The notes under the pieces: generated by a model
What the model was told of the DNA's origin: nothing
The model's input: only the letters and a program-made list of their open reading frames with translations
The model's database searches: none
Part shown: piece after piece, positions 25,405 through 33,351 of the stretch
How positions within the stretch are numbered: the first letter of the stretch is position 1
Layout: each line of letters begins with the position of its first letter
Translations under genes and position numbers: made by a program
NCBI GenBank assembly: GCA_022844225.1
Contig: JALHMC010000044.1
Location: 1-34,193 of the forward strand
Length of the DNA stretch: 34,193 bases
Direction of reading: 5' to 3'
DNA from: Hyphomicrobiaceae bacterium
GTDB taxonomy: Bacteria > Pseudomonadota > Alphaproteobacteria > Rhizobiales > Hyphomicrobiaceae

Positions 25405-26412
25405 TCAGTTCTTCGCGGGCGGTTCGCCAGACTGACCCTTACGCTCGGGCTGGCCCGACTCGATCATCCCGCCGCCCCGATCCATGTCATGGTGTCCGCG
25501 TCCAAAGCCCATGCCGTGATGATGACCGCCGCCGCGATGCCACCCATGGCCACCGGGCCTCTCGTCGCGAGAGATGGTGCCATCACTATTAGCGTCCATG
25601 CGCGCGAACCGCTCGGCAGCCTTGGCCTGGAACTGGTCTCGGGTCAGCTTGCCATCGGGTCCCGCTCCGAGACGGTGTGCCATGCGCCTGACCGCATAGT
25701 CGATGGTCTCTTTGCGAAGCGCCTCTCGATCGGCTTGATCGACCGCGCCATCCTTGTTGCGATCGAGCCGAACATGCTCTCGCTCAGCCGCCGCGCGGAC
25801 TTCTTCGCGCGTGACGACGCCATCCTTGTTGGTGTCGGCCTGCCTGAGAAATCCGAGACCACGCATCTTGCCGTGCCGACCGCGCTCGCTCATGCCGGCC
25901 GAGCCGTCCTCGAGAACACCTCGGCCTCGCATCATCGGCGGGAGGTCCGCGTCGTCGATCTTGCCATCCGAGTTGAGATCGAACTCGGCAAAGCGCCGGT
26001 CGAACTCGGCGCGAGCCTCCTCCACAGTCACTTTGCCATCGCGGTTTCCATCAAAAGCGCGCATCAGACGGCCGCCCATCGGCCCCTCGCCTCGGTCACG
26101 TCGACCGAAGCGGTGCGACATGCGCTCGTTGACGGCAGCCTCCATCTCGGCTGGGTCGACGACGTTGTCACCATTCCTGTCGAGGCGACCGAAGCGCTCG
26201 CGCATCCGCGTATCGAACTCGTCCTTGGTGAGTGCTCGTCCGAAGCGGCCACGCGGTCCGTGTCCCTCGTCCCCGTCACCGTGCATCATTCGCTCGCCAT
26301 GGCCGCCCCCGTGGTGCCAGCCGCCCCGGTGGCCCTGTGCCGACACGGCCGCGACTGCGCCAGCGACAACCAGAACACTGGCAGTGACGATCGCAATTCT
26401 CTTCTTCGACAT
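25405..26412 (-). CDS. Exported His-rich protein with six or seven EF-hands
   Basis: A 335-residue protein with an N-terminal signal peptide (MSKKRIAIVTASVLVVAGAV, likely cut near AVSA-Q at residue 25). EF-hand loops of the DxNxDG type lie at residues 78-89, 121-132, 145-156, 193-204, 217-228 and 273-284, plus a degenerate one at 249-260 (Gly at positions 1 and 3, Gln at 12). His/Gly-rich stretches flank them (residues 28-52 and 289-308). It should bind Ca2+ in the periplasm and perhaps transition metals via the His tails; the function is not established. AGGAG precedes the ATG at 26412. It lies directly upstream of an ECF sigma operon with a metal-sensor-like protein, and a GGAACT-type box lies upstream of it. 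Confidence 0.85.
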   Translation of the reverse strand: MSKKRIAIVTASVLVVAGAVAAVSAQGHRGGWHHGGGHGERMMHGDGDEGHGPRGRFGRALTKDEFDTRMRERFGRLDRNGDNVVDPAEMEAAVNERMSHRFGRRDRGEGPMGGRLMRAFDGNRDGKVTVEEARAEFDRRFAEFDLNSDGKIDDADLPPMMRGRGVLEDGSAGMSERGRHGKMRGLGFLRQADTNKDGVVTREEVRAAAEREHVRLDRNKDGAVDQADREALRKETIDYAVRRMAHRLGAGPDGKLTRDQFQAKAAERFARMDANSDGTISRDERPGGHGWHRGGGHHHGMGFGRGHHDMDRGGGMIESGQPERKGQSGEPPAKN

Positions 26413-26463
26413 CTTCAGCTCCTCGTTCCAGGGCGCCACAACAGCGCCGTATGGAGGCGATGC

Positions 26464-26491
26464 TCATGAAACGGAGCAGAAGCCGAGTTCC
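26464..26491 (-). promoter_or_regulatory. Candidate ECF-type promoter of the EF-hand / sigma operon
   Basis: On the minus strand GGAAC (26491 to 26487), 17 nt, then TCATGA (26469 to 26464), resembling the GGAACT / TC-A pattern of sigma-E-like promoters. The leader would be about 45 nt to the ATG at 26412. This would allow the sigma factor to drive the EF-hand gene and itself. It lies just outside the glnE coding region (stop at 26510). Confidence 0.35.
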
Positions 26492-26509
26492 GTCGCTGAA
26501 GGAGCCGGA

Positions 26510-29455
26510 TCAGACAATGAGCGCGTCGAAGAGCCGGGCCACCTCTTGGGTTGCCTCGGCAAGGGACGCTTCGAGCCGATCGAAGTCCGGCGCATCGCCG
26601 ACACGCGCCAGCAGGCCTTTCAGGCCATCCGGTGCCTTCGCGGGGTCGAACGGACCATCGAGGGTCAAACGCGTGACCTGGGTCAAGTTGTGGATGAGAT
26701 CGGCTGCTGGTATCAGCCGGTCGGCCGCTGCCGGCTCGATAAGGCCCCTGGCCGCCAGCTTTCCGAGCGCCTTGATCGTGGTTTGATCGAGAATCTCCGG
26801 CGCCTTGGCCGCATGTACAAGTTGCAGATGCTGCGCGATGAATTCGAGATCAACCAGCCCGCCCCTCACCTGCTTCATGTCCCAGAGGTTCGTCGTGCCC
26901 TTCTCCTTGGCGATCAGGTCTCGCATGTCGCGCACGTCGCGTGCGATCTTGCCGCGGTCTCGCGGACGCACCAGAACGTCACGGATGGCGCCCTCTACTT
27001 TGGCCACCAGATCGGCCGGACCGCCCACGACGCGGGCCCGCGTCAAAGCCATGTGCTCCCACGTCCAGGCCTCGCTGGTTTGGTACTCGACGAAGCGCGA
27101 AAGCTGCGTTGCGACTGGCCCCTTCTGTCCGGATGGCCTGAGCCGCATGTCCACTTCGTAGAGAGCCCCCTCGGCCGTCGGCACCGAGAGAGCCGAGATG
27201 AGGCGCTGCGTGAAGCGGGCATAATACTGGCTCGGTGCCAGCTGCCGCTCGCCATCGGACTGCACGGCCTCGGGATCGAAATCGTAGATGACGATGAGAT
27301 CGAGATCGGACCCGGCCGTCATCTCACGGCCGCCGAGCTTGCCCATTGCGATTACGGCCGCGCCACCGCCCGGAACGCGCCCGTGCGACCGCACCATCTC
27401 GGCTTCGACCCGCTCCGCCAGGGCTTGAATGAGCCGGCCTGCAAGATCCGCGTAGGCCCCGCCGGCTTGCCCTGCCGAAATCGTGCCCGAGAGCACGCGC
27501 ACGCCGATCAGAAAGGCCTGTTCGCTGCCGATGATGCGCGCGCGATCCAGAGCCTCCTGAAGGTCGACACCCGCCCCGATCGCGTCCTCCACGATCCGCT
27601 TCAGCGCCTCAGCATCGGGCAGCGTTCCGAAGAAGCCGGGATCCAGCACAGCATCGAGCACGCGGCGACGCCGGCTCAGGATGCGAGCGAGACGAGGGGC
27701 CGTACCCATGATGTCGGCAACCAACCGCAGGAGGCTGGGGTTGGCCCTGAGTAACGAGAAGAGCTGTACGCCCGAAGGCAGCTCGGCAAGAAATCGATCG
27801 AAGCTGGCGAGAGCGCCGTCGGGATCTGCCGTCCGTCCGAGCGCCTCGATCAACAAGGGCTGCACCTCGGTCAACAACTCGCGGGCGCGCGGTGTCCGAA
27901 CTGCCGGATAGCGCCCATGGTGCCAACCTCGAACGGCCGCGATCGCGTCGCCCGGGCGGTCAAAGCCCATTTGCTTCAGAGTTTCGATCGTGCCGGGATC
28001 GTCGGCCTCGCCAGCAAAAACCATGTTAGCCCCGGCAGACGTCAGCTCCGGGGTGGATTCGAACAACGCCGCATAATGAGATTGTACGCGTTCGAGCCGG
28101 TCAACGAGGGCGTGGGCGAAGGCCTCCGTCGTGGCGAATCCGGAAAAGCGCGCCAATCGCTCGAGGTCGGCCGGCGATACTGGCAGCGTCTGTGTCTGCT
28201 CGTCGGCGATCATCTGAAGCCGGTGCTCGACCCGGCGCAGATAGGTGTATGCCTCCGCAAGGTCTGCCACGACCTCATGCCGGATCCAGCCGCGTTCGGC
28301 CAGCTTGTCCAAGGCCCCGAGCGTCGTCGGAACCCGAAGATCGGTCTGCCGACCACCCGCGATCAGCTGCTGCGTCTGGACGAAAAACTCGATCTCGCGA
28401 ATGCCGCCGCGCCCCAGCTTTATGTTGTGGCCGGCGACACCGATATTGCCGAAACCCTTGAATGCGTTGATCTGCCGCTTCATCGCGTGGATGTCGGCGA
28501 TGGCGGCAAAGTCGAGGTATTTGCGCCAGATGAAAGGTGCGAGCTCCGCCAGAAACGAAGCTCCTGCCTCGACGTCACCGGCGATGGGACGCGCCTTGAT
28601 CAGCGCCGCACGCTCCCAATTCTGTCCGAAGCTCTCATAGTAGTTGAGGGCGGCGTCTGACGAGATCGCCACCTGCGTCGCGCCTGGATCGGGCCGGAGC
28701 CGAAGGTCGGTCCGAAAAACATAACCGTCGGCCGTGCGCTCCTGCATGAGCTTCACGAGATCTCGAGTCATCCGAACGAAGAACGCCGAAGGCTCCAAGC
28801 CCGGCTTCAGCCGGGCAAGTGCCGGCTCATAGAAGACGATCAGGTCGATGTCGCTCGAGTAGTTGAGTTCTCCCGCACCGTGCTTGCCCATGGCGAGAAC
28901 CATGTATCCTGAACCGACCTCCGGTCGGTCCGGGTTCTCGGCTCGCCAATCCCCTCGCAGCGTGGCTTGCCGGAAAAGATATCGAATACTCGCTGCAACA
29001 GCCGCGTCGGCTGTTGCCGTCAACCCTGCGGTCACGCGCATGACGGGCCACACTCCGCCCAAGTCTGCGAGCGCCAGCAACAAGGCCGCTTCGGTCTTGA
29101 ACTCACGGAGAACGCGCATAGCTTCTGGCATGCTCGGGGCAGCGGAAACCCTGTCCGATACCCCCTCGGTGAGACTGGCGAGCAGTGTTTCGGGAGCGCT
29201 GTCGAGGATACGCACGAGACGATCCGGATCGCGCCGCAGGAGACCGGCCAGATAGGGCGAGCAATTGAGAGTGCCCAGCAGCAGAGCGCGCACCGCGACC
29301 TGGCCCACCAATTCTACCAGTCTTCCATGACCTTCCGTTCCGCGACTTTCAGTGAGGAGGTCGTCAAGGCGTCCGCCGGCATCGCCCTCGGACAGCGTCT
29401 GCGGCGCTTCGACGAGCCGCTGGTGCAAGGGACGGTCGGTCTCGCTGCTGGTCAT
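26510..29455 (-). CDS. glnE: Bifunctional glutamine synthetase adenylyltransferase / deadenylyltransferase
   Basis: A 981-residue cytoplasmic enzyme that adenylylates glutamine synthetase under nitrogen excess and reverses this under limitation, under PII control. It has two nucleotidyltransferase domains: the N-terminal adenylyl-removing one with LNYSSDIDLIVFYEP (about residue 196) and the C-terminal adenylylating one with TAGSDLDLIVIYDFD (about residue 710), each followed by helical domains (EFFVQTQQLIAGGR; LVDLEFIAQHLQLVHA near the end). Full family length is seen. The ATG at 29455 overlaps the TGA of the histidine kinase gene (ATGA), so it is translated from the same transcript as the two-component system. 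Confidence 0.97.
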   Translation of the reverse strand: MTSSETDRPLHQRLVEAPQTLSEGDAGGRLDDLLTESRGTEGHGRLVELVGQVAVRALLLGTLNCSPYLAGLLRRDPDRLVRILDSAPETLLASLTEGVSDRVSAAPSMPEAMRVLREFKTEAALLLALADLGGVWPVMRVTAGLTATADAAVAASIRYLFRQATLRGDWRAENPDRPEVGSGYMVLAMGKHGAGELNYSSDIDLIVFYEPALARLKPGLEPSAFFVRMTRDLVKLMQERTADGYVFRTDLRLRPDPGATQVAISSDAALNYYESFGQNWERAALIKARPIAGDVEAGASFLAELAPFIWRKYLDFAAIADIHAMKRQINAFKGFGNIGVAGHNIKLGRGGIREIEFFVQTQQLIAGGRQTDLRVPTTLGALDKLAERGWIRHEVVADLAEAYTYLRRVEHRLQMIADEQTQTLPVSPADLERLARFSGFATTEAFAHALVDRLERVQSHYAALFESTPELTSAGANMVFAGEADDPGTIETLKQMGFDRPGDAIAAVRGWHHGRYPAVRTPRARELLTEVQPLLIEALGRTADPDGALASFDRFLAELPSGVQLFSLLRANPSLLRLVADIMGTAPRLARILSRRRRVLDAVLDPGFFGTLPDAEALKRIVEDAIGAGVDLQEALDRARIIGSEQAFLIGVRVLSGTISAGQAGGAYADLAGRLIQALAERVEAEMVRSHGRVPGGGAAVIAMGKLGGREMTAGSDLDLIVIYDFDPEAVQSDGERQLAPSQYYARFTQRLISALSVPTAEGALYEVDMRLRPSGQKGPVATQLSRFVEYQTSEAWTWEHMALTRARVVGGPADLVAKVEGAIRDVLVRPRDRGKIARDVRDMRDLIAKEKGTTNLWDMKQVRGGLVDLEFIAQHLQLVHAAKAPEILDQTTIKALGKLAARGLIEPAAADRLIPAADLIHNLTQVTRLTLDGPFDPAKAPDGLKGLLARVGDAPDFDRLEASLAEATQEVARLFDALIV

Positions 29456-30891
29456 CCGCGCGCTGTCTCCAGTTCGCTCGCTTGTTGCTCGCCCAACTCT
29501 GCCGTGTTTGCCCCAGGGCGTGCGAGGGGTAGCTCGATCACCACCCGGAGGCCAGGCTCGTTGTCCTCAAGGGTCACCACACCTTGATGCAGGCGCGCAA
29601 CCGCCACCACCAGACTGAGTCCGAGCCCGGTACCCGGCAGCGACCGGCTCTGCTCCAGACGCACGAAACGCCTCAATGCGCGCTCGCGATTGTCGGGTGA
29701 GATACCCGGCCCATGATCAGCGACCACGAGGCGGGCCATGCCTGTCTGTCGCCGGACTGCGATGCTGATCTCCCGCGGCCCGCTCCCGGCATCGGCATAC
29801 TTCAAAGCATTGTCGATCAGATTTGCGAGCGCCTGGCCGAGCAGTTGCCGGTTGGCCAGGACGACAAGGCCGGCATCGGTGGCGCAGTCGAGCCGGAACC
29901 CGGCTTCTTCGGCGACCGGCTCGTAGAGTTCCGCGACGTCGATGACAAGGCGAGACAGATCCAGTGTTTCGAAACCGTCGGTCGTGCTCCCCGCTTCGAG
30001 CCGCGCGATGAGCAGCAGCGCATTGAAGGTCTTGATGATCTCGTCAGCCTCGTCGATCACGCGCTCCAGGCCGTTCCGCCACGCATCGCCTCCCCGGCCG
30101 TCGCCGAGCGCCGCCTCGGCATGGTTGCGCAGCCTGTTGAGCGGAGTCTTGAGGTCATGAGCGATGTTGTCCGAGACCTCCCGGATACCGGCCATGAGCT
30201 GCTCGATGCGAGCAAGCATTTCGTTGAGTTGCCGCGCCAGCCGATCGAGTTCGTCGTCCGAGGCATCGGACGGTATGCGGCCCGACAGATCCCCAGCCAT
30301 GATACCGGCGCTGGCCCGGCTCATGGCATCGATACGCGACTGGATGTGCCGGCTGATGAGGACGCTGCCGCCAAGCCCGATCAGAATGAGCACGGCCGTA
30401 CCGAGACCGATGCTCCGGTAGATCGCGAGCAGGAGGGCCCTCTGATCCTCTATGTCGCGACCAACGACGAGCCGAGGTCGCCCATCGATCTCAATCAGGA
30501 GGCCGGCGGCTCGCCGGGTGGTCATCGCCGCGCCAGTCCCGCGAGAGTACGTGAATACTCCGCGCCCCGGCGCCCCGCTCCAGTTGGGAAGCCGGTCGAG
30601 ATTGCCAGCCCGGACGCTGCCGTCGGCACCGGCCAGGAAGTATACGCCGCCACCACTGCTCCGGCTCTTTTCCGTGACCAATTGAGCGAGTGCATCGAAG
30701 CCGCGACCCATAAGCTCGGCTCTCAGCTCGACGGCATCGGACTCGACGGCGCGCTCGGAAGACTGTGTAAGAACGCCATTGGCGTACCAGCCGACGAGCC
30801 CCGTGACGGCCGCCGCGACTCCGGCAAGCAACAGGACCACCGTCAGGGTGCGCCGGAAGACGGTGGACCGGAGAAGATTACGCGGCCCCAT
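29452..30891 (-). CDS. Sensor histidine kinase (HAMP, HisKA, HATPase)
   Basis: A 479-residue inner-membrane kinase: TM1 about residues 15-36, a periplasmic domain of about 115 residues, TM2 about 153-180, a HAMP region, the H-box SDNIAHDLKTPLNRLRNH with the phosphoacceptor His245, the N-box ANLIDNALKYAD and G-boxes VADHGPGIS and GTGLGLSLVVA. The DLKTP variant is common among alphaproteobacterial EnvZ/QseC-like kinases. It partners the OmpR-type regulator upstream, overlapping its end by 14 bases, and its TGA overlaps the glnE start. The stimulus is unknown; the adjacent degP hints at the envelope. The ATG at 30891 is chosen over the GTG at 30894; neither has a good Shine-Dalgarno, consistent with translational coupling. 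Confidence 0.94.
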   Translation of the reverse strand: MGPRNLLRSTVFRRTLTVVLLLAGVAAAVTGLVGWYANGVLTQSSERAVESDAVELRAELMGRGFDALAQLVTEKSRSSGGGVYFLAGADGSVRAGNLDRLPNWSGAPGRGVFTYSRGTGAAMTTRRAAGLLIEIDGRPRLVVGRDIEDQRALLLAIYRSIGLGTAVLILIGLGGSVLISRHIQSRIDAMSRASAGIMAGDLSGRIPSDASDDELDRLARQLNEMLARIEQLMAGIREVSDNIAHDLKTPLNRLRNHAEAALGDGRGGDAWRNGLERVIDEADEIIKTFNALLLIARLEAGSTTDGFETLDLSRLVIDVAELYEPVAEEAGFRLDCATDAGLVVLANRQLLGQALANLIDNALKYADAGSGPREISIAVRRQTGMARLVVADHGPGISPDNRERALRRFVRLEQSRSLPGTGLGLSLVVAVARLHQGVVTLEDNEPGLRVVIELPLARPGANTAELGEQQASELETARG

Positions 30892-31558
30892 CACGGATCA
30901 TGTAGCCGGCACCGCGAACCGTATGCAGCAGAGGTCTCGCGAACCCTTTGTCGATCTTGCCACGAAGACGTGACACGTGGACGTCGATGACATTCGTTTG
31001 CGGGTCGAAGTGGTAGTCCCAGACGTTCTCCAGAAGCATGGTCCGCGTCACCACTTGGCCCGCGTTGCGCATCAGGTATTCGAGGAGACGGAACTCGCGC
31101 GGCTGCAGAGCGATGGGCTCTCCGGCGCGCATGACCTTGTGCGTCAGACGATCCAGGACAAGATCTCCAACGGTATATCGGGTCGCAGCCTCGTCAGGCG
31201 ACACACGACGACCCAAGGCCTCGATCCGTGCGAGAAGCTCGGTCAAGGCGAACGGCTTCGTCAAATAGTCGTCACCGCCGGCTTTCAACCCTTTGACCCG
31301 ATCGTCCACCTCCCCGAGAGCCGAGAGGATCAGAACCGGCACGCGGATACCTGCAGCGCGCAGAGTCTGAATGACCGACAGGCCGTCGCGACCCGGCAGC
31401 ATGCGGTCGACGATGAGCACATCGAACACTCCGGAAAGTCCCATTTCGAGACCTGTGTCGCCATTCGAGGCAACCTCGGCACTGTGGCCACTCTCTTTGA
31501 GCCCGCGCTGCACGAAGTGGGCGATCTCGCGATCATCCTCGACGATCAGCACTCGCAT
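30878..31558 (-). CDS. OmpR-family response regulator
   Basis: A 226-residue regulator. The receiver domain has the acidic pair Asp8/Asp9, phosphoacceptor Asp51 (VLIVDRMLPGRDG), Ser in LILSALG and Lys in YLTKPFAL. The C-terminal winged helix has LQPREFRLLEYLMRNAGQVV and NVIDVHVSRLRGKIDKG, and ends VRGAGYMIRDG. It is paired with the overlapping kinase gene. The order degP-regulator-kinase-glnE resembles rhizobial FeuP/FeuQ-type neighbourhoods (from memory, not verified), so I give no symbol. GAGG lies 6 nt before the ATG. A strong hairpin separates it from degP, so it may have its own promoter, although none is clear in the 103-base gap. Confidence 0.95.
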   Translation of the reverse strand: MRVLIVEDDREIAHFVQRGLKESGHSAEVASNGDTGLEMGLSGVFDVLIVDRMLPGRDGLSVIQTLRAAGIRVPVLILSALGEVDDRVKGLKAGGDDYLTKPFALTELLARIEALGRRVSPDEAATRYTVGDLVLDRLTHKVMRAGEPIALQPREFRLLEYLMRNAGQVVTRTMLLENVWDYHFDPQTNVIDVHVSRLRGKIDKGFARPLLHTVRGAGYMIRDGAA

Positions 31559-31600
31559 GGCGGCCTCTTCTCTTGCCCTGGATCGAACTCACCAAGCCTA

Positions 31601-31628
31601 GAGGCGCGCTTCGGAAAAAGCGCGCCTC
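31601..31628 (-). terminator. Perfect 11-bp hairpin between degP and the response regulator gene
   Basis: GAGGCGCGCTT (31601-31611) pairs with AAGCGCGCCTC (31618-31628). On the minus strand the loop is TTTCCG, and the hairpin starts 34 bases after the degP stop. It lacks a downstream T-run (TAGGCTTGG), so partial termination or 3'-end protection of degP mRNA is more likely than a full stop. Confidence 0.55.
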
Positions 31629-31661
31629 GACAAGCGTCAGTCAGGAAGCGGATCGAAGCTG

Positions 31662-33197
31662 TCAGCCCGCATCCTTGATCTGTACGGCGACAAAGCGAAC
31701 GGTCTCACCCTGCTTGACGCGAAGCAGCACGGCCTTTCGCCCATCGTCGCGCGCCTTCTTGAGACCGGCAACCACGTCGTTGGCTCCCTTGACGGCCTGA
31801 CCCTGCACCTCGACGATCACATCGCCGGCCTTGAGCCCCTTAGCCGCCGCATCCGAGTCGCTGTCGACATCCTTGATCACCACACCCTCGGCCTTGGGTC
31901 CCTTCGCCTCGGTGATCGACAGTCCCAGCCCGGTCAGCTCCGTCGCCCCGGATTGCGGATCGGCTTTGGGCGCTGCAGCCACCTGCGGGTCGGACGGGAA
32001 CGTGCCGAGCTTGACGTTGACGGTTTCCGTCTTGCCGTAGCGGGACACCTCGAGGGCAACGGTCACGGCAGGAGCGAATTCGGCGATCTTGCGTGCGAGA
32101 TCACGACTGTTCTCGACCTTGTCCCCATTCACCGACAGAATGACATCACCGGCCCTGAGCGTGCTCGAGGCCGCCGGACCGCCGGCAGTCACCTCGTTGA
32201 CCAGTGCGCCTCGCGCCTCCTTCAGGCCGAGGCTCGCAGCCTTGTCGTCATCGACGCTCTCGATCTTGACGCCGAGCCAGCCGCGGCTGACGGTCTTGTT
32301 CGTGCGCAGCTGGTCGACGACGTCACCCGCGGTCTTGGCCGGCACGGCGAAGGCGATGCCGACGTTACCGCCGGAAGGACTGTAGATGGCGGTATTTACG
32401 CCGACCACCTCACCTTCGAGGTTGAAGGTCGGACCGCCGGAATTCCCTTTGTTGACCGCGGCATCGATCTGCAGGAAATCGTAGGGTCCCGAGCCAATGT
32501 CCCGACTGAGCGCGGATACGATGCCGGCTGTCACCGTACCGCCAAGCCCAAACGGATTGCCGACCGCGAGTACCCAGTCTCCGACACGAACTGGCTTGGC
32601 CGAGAACCGGACGCTCGGCAGCTGACCTTTGGGGTTGGTGATCTTGAGCAGCGCGATGTCGGTGCGCGAATCGGTCCCGATAAGTTCGGCATCGAGCTTC
32701 TCGCGATCATCGAAGCTGACCTGGATCTTCGAGGCTCCCGAAATGACATGGTTGTTTGTCACGACGTAGCCGTCCGGAGAGATGACGAAGCCCGAGCCCT
32801 GCGCCTGCGCGCGCCGTTGCCCCTCGGGCGGAGCGCCGCCGAATTCCTTGGGTAAGTTCTTGAAGAACTCCTTGAGGGGATGATCATCCGGCAATTCGGG
32901 CAGTGGATCGCGACCACCACGCCCACCACGGCTCGCCACGCGCGGACCTCCGCCGGCGGCAACATGAATGCTCACAACCGCAGGCTTCACCTTCTCGATG
33001 ATGTCGGCAAAGCTGAATGGCGCCCGCCCGAGTGGGGCCGCGACCGAGGGCGGCTCGGCGCGTTGCGCGTGGACGCCGGTCGACGCCCACATGGCAAGCC
33101 CGCTCGCTGCCGTGACTGCGAGCAGGCTGGCTGTTCCGACGCGGCGGATCACCCGGCCGCGGGATACAACGGAGGCTTTGGAGCAGGGGGCGTTCAT
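31662..33197 (-). CDS. degP: DegP/HtrA-type periplasmic serine protease (Do family)
   Basis: A 511-residue periplasmic protease/chaperone for misfolded envelope proteins. It has a signal peptide with a long Arg-containing N-region, cut near VHA-Q (about residue 44), and the catalytic triad His150 (VTNNHV), Asp180 (SRTDIALL) and Ser253 (GNSGGP). Two PDZ domains follow, at about 285-390 and 415-505, the first with GWLGVKIESV, the second with GLKAGDVIVEVQGQAV. A Gly/Arg-rich loop (residues 83-97) lies before the protease core. A hairpin follows, then the response regulator gene. It diverges from a trypsin-like peptidase gene. The adjacent two-component system may control it, but no binding site is identified. 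Confidence 0.96.
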   Translation of the reverse strand: MNAPCSKASVVSRGRVIRRVGTASLLAVTAASGLAMWASTGVHAQRAEPPSVAAPLGRAPFSFADIIEKVKPAVVSIHVAAGGGPRVASRGGRGGRDPLPELPDDHPLKEFFKNLPKEFGGAPPEGQRRAQAQGSGFVISPDGYVVTNNHVISGASKIQVSFDDREKLDAELIGTDSRTDIALLKITNPKGQLPSVRFSAKPVRVGDWVLAVGNPFGLGGTVTAGIVSALSRDIGSGPYDFLQIDAAVNKGNSGGPTFNLEGEVVGVNTAIYSPSGGNVGIAFAVPAKTAGDVVDQLRTNKTVSRGWLGVKIESVDDDKAASLGLKEARGALVNEVTAGGPAASSTLRAGDVILSVNGDKVENSRDLARKIAEFAPAVTVALEVSRYGKTETVNVKLGTFPSDPQVAAAPKADPQSGATELTGLGLSITEAKGPKAEGVVIKDVDSDSDAAAKGLKAGDVIVEVQGQAVKGANDVVAGLKKARDDGRKAVLLRVKQGETVRFVAVQIKDAG

Positions 33198-33351
33198 CAG
33201 GTGTGACCTCTGGCTATCGTTCGCACTCGGGACGACATTCTGGAACGTGCTATAGAGACGGTCGCATTACAGAGACCTTGCGGGGCCATTAATCTTTGGT
33301 AATCCGCTTCGCTGACAGTCGAGGGAATCGCCTGATGTTCGGTTTGCTCTC

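Noticed and set aside
25754..27754. A 666-codon plus-strand open frame opposite the EF-hand and glnE genes
   Set aside because: It spans two unrelated minus-strand genes and their gap, is Ser/Arg/Pro-rich without motifs, and the opposite strand encodes well-defined domains.
33242..33268. GGAAC followed after 16 nt by CGCATT, considered as an EcfG-type general stress promoter for the peptidase gene
   Set aside because: The expected CGTT -10 element is missing, so one half-site alone is not evidence.
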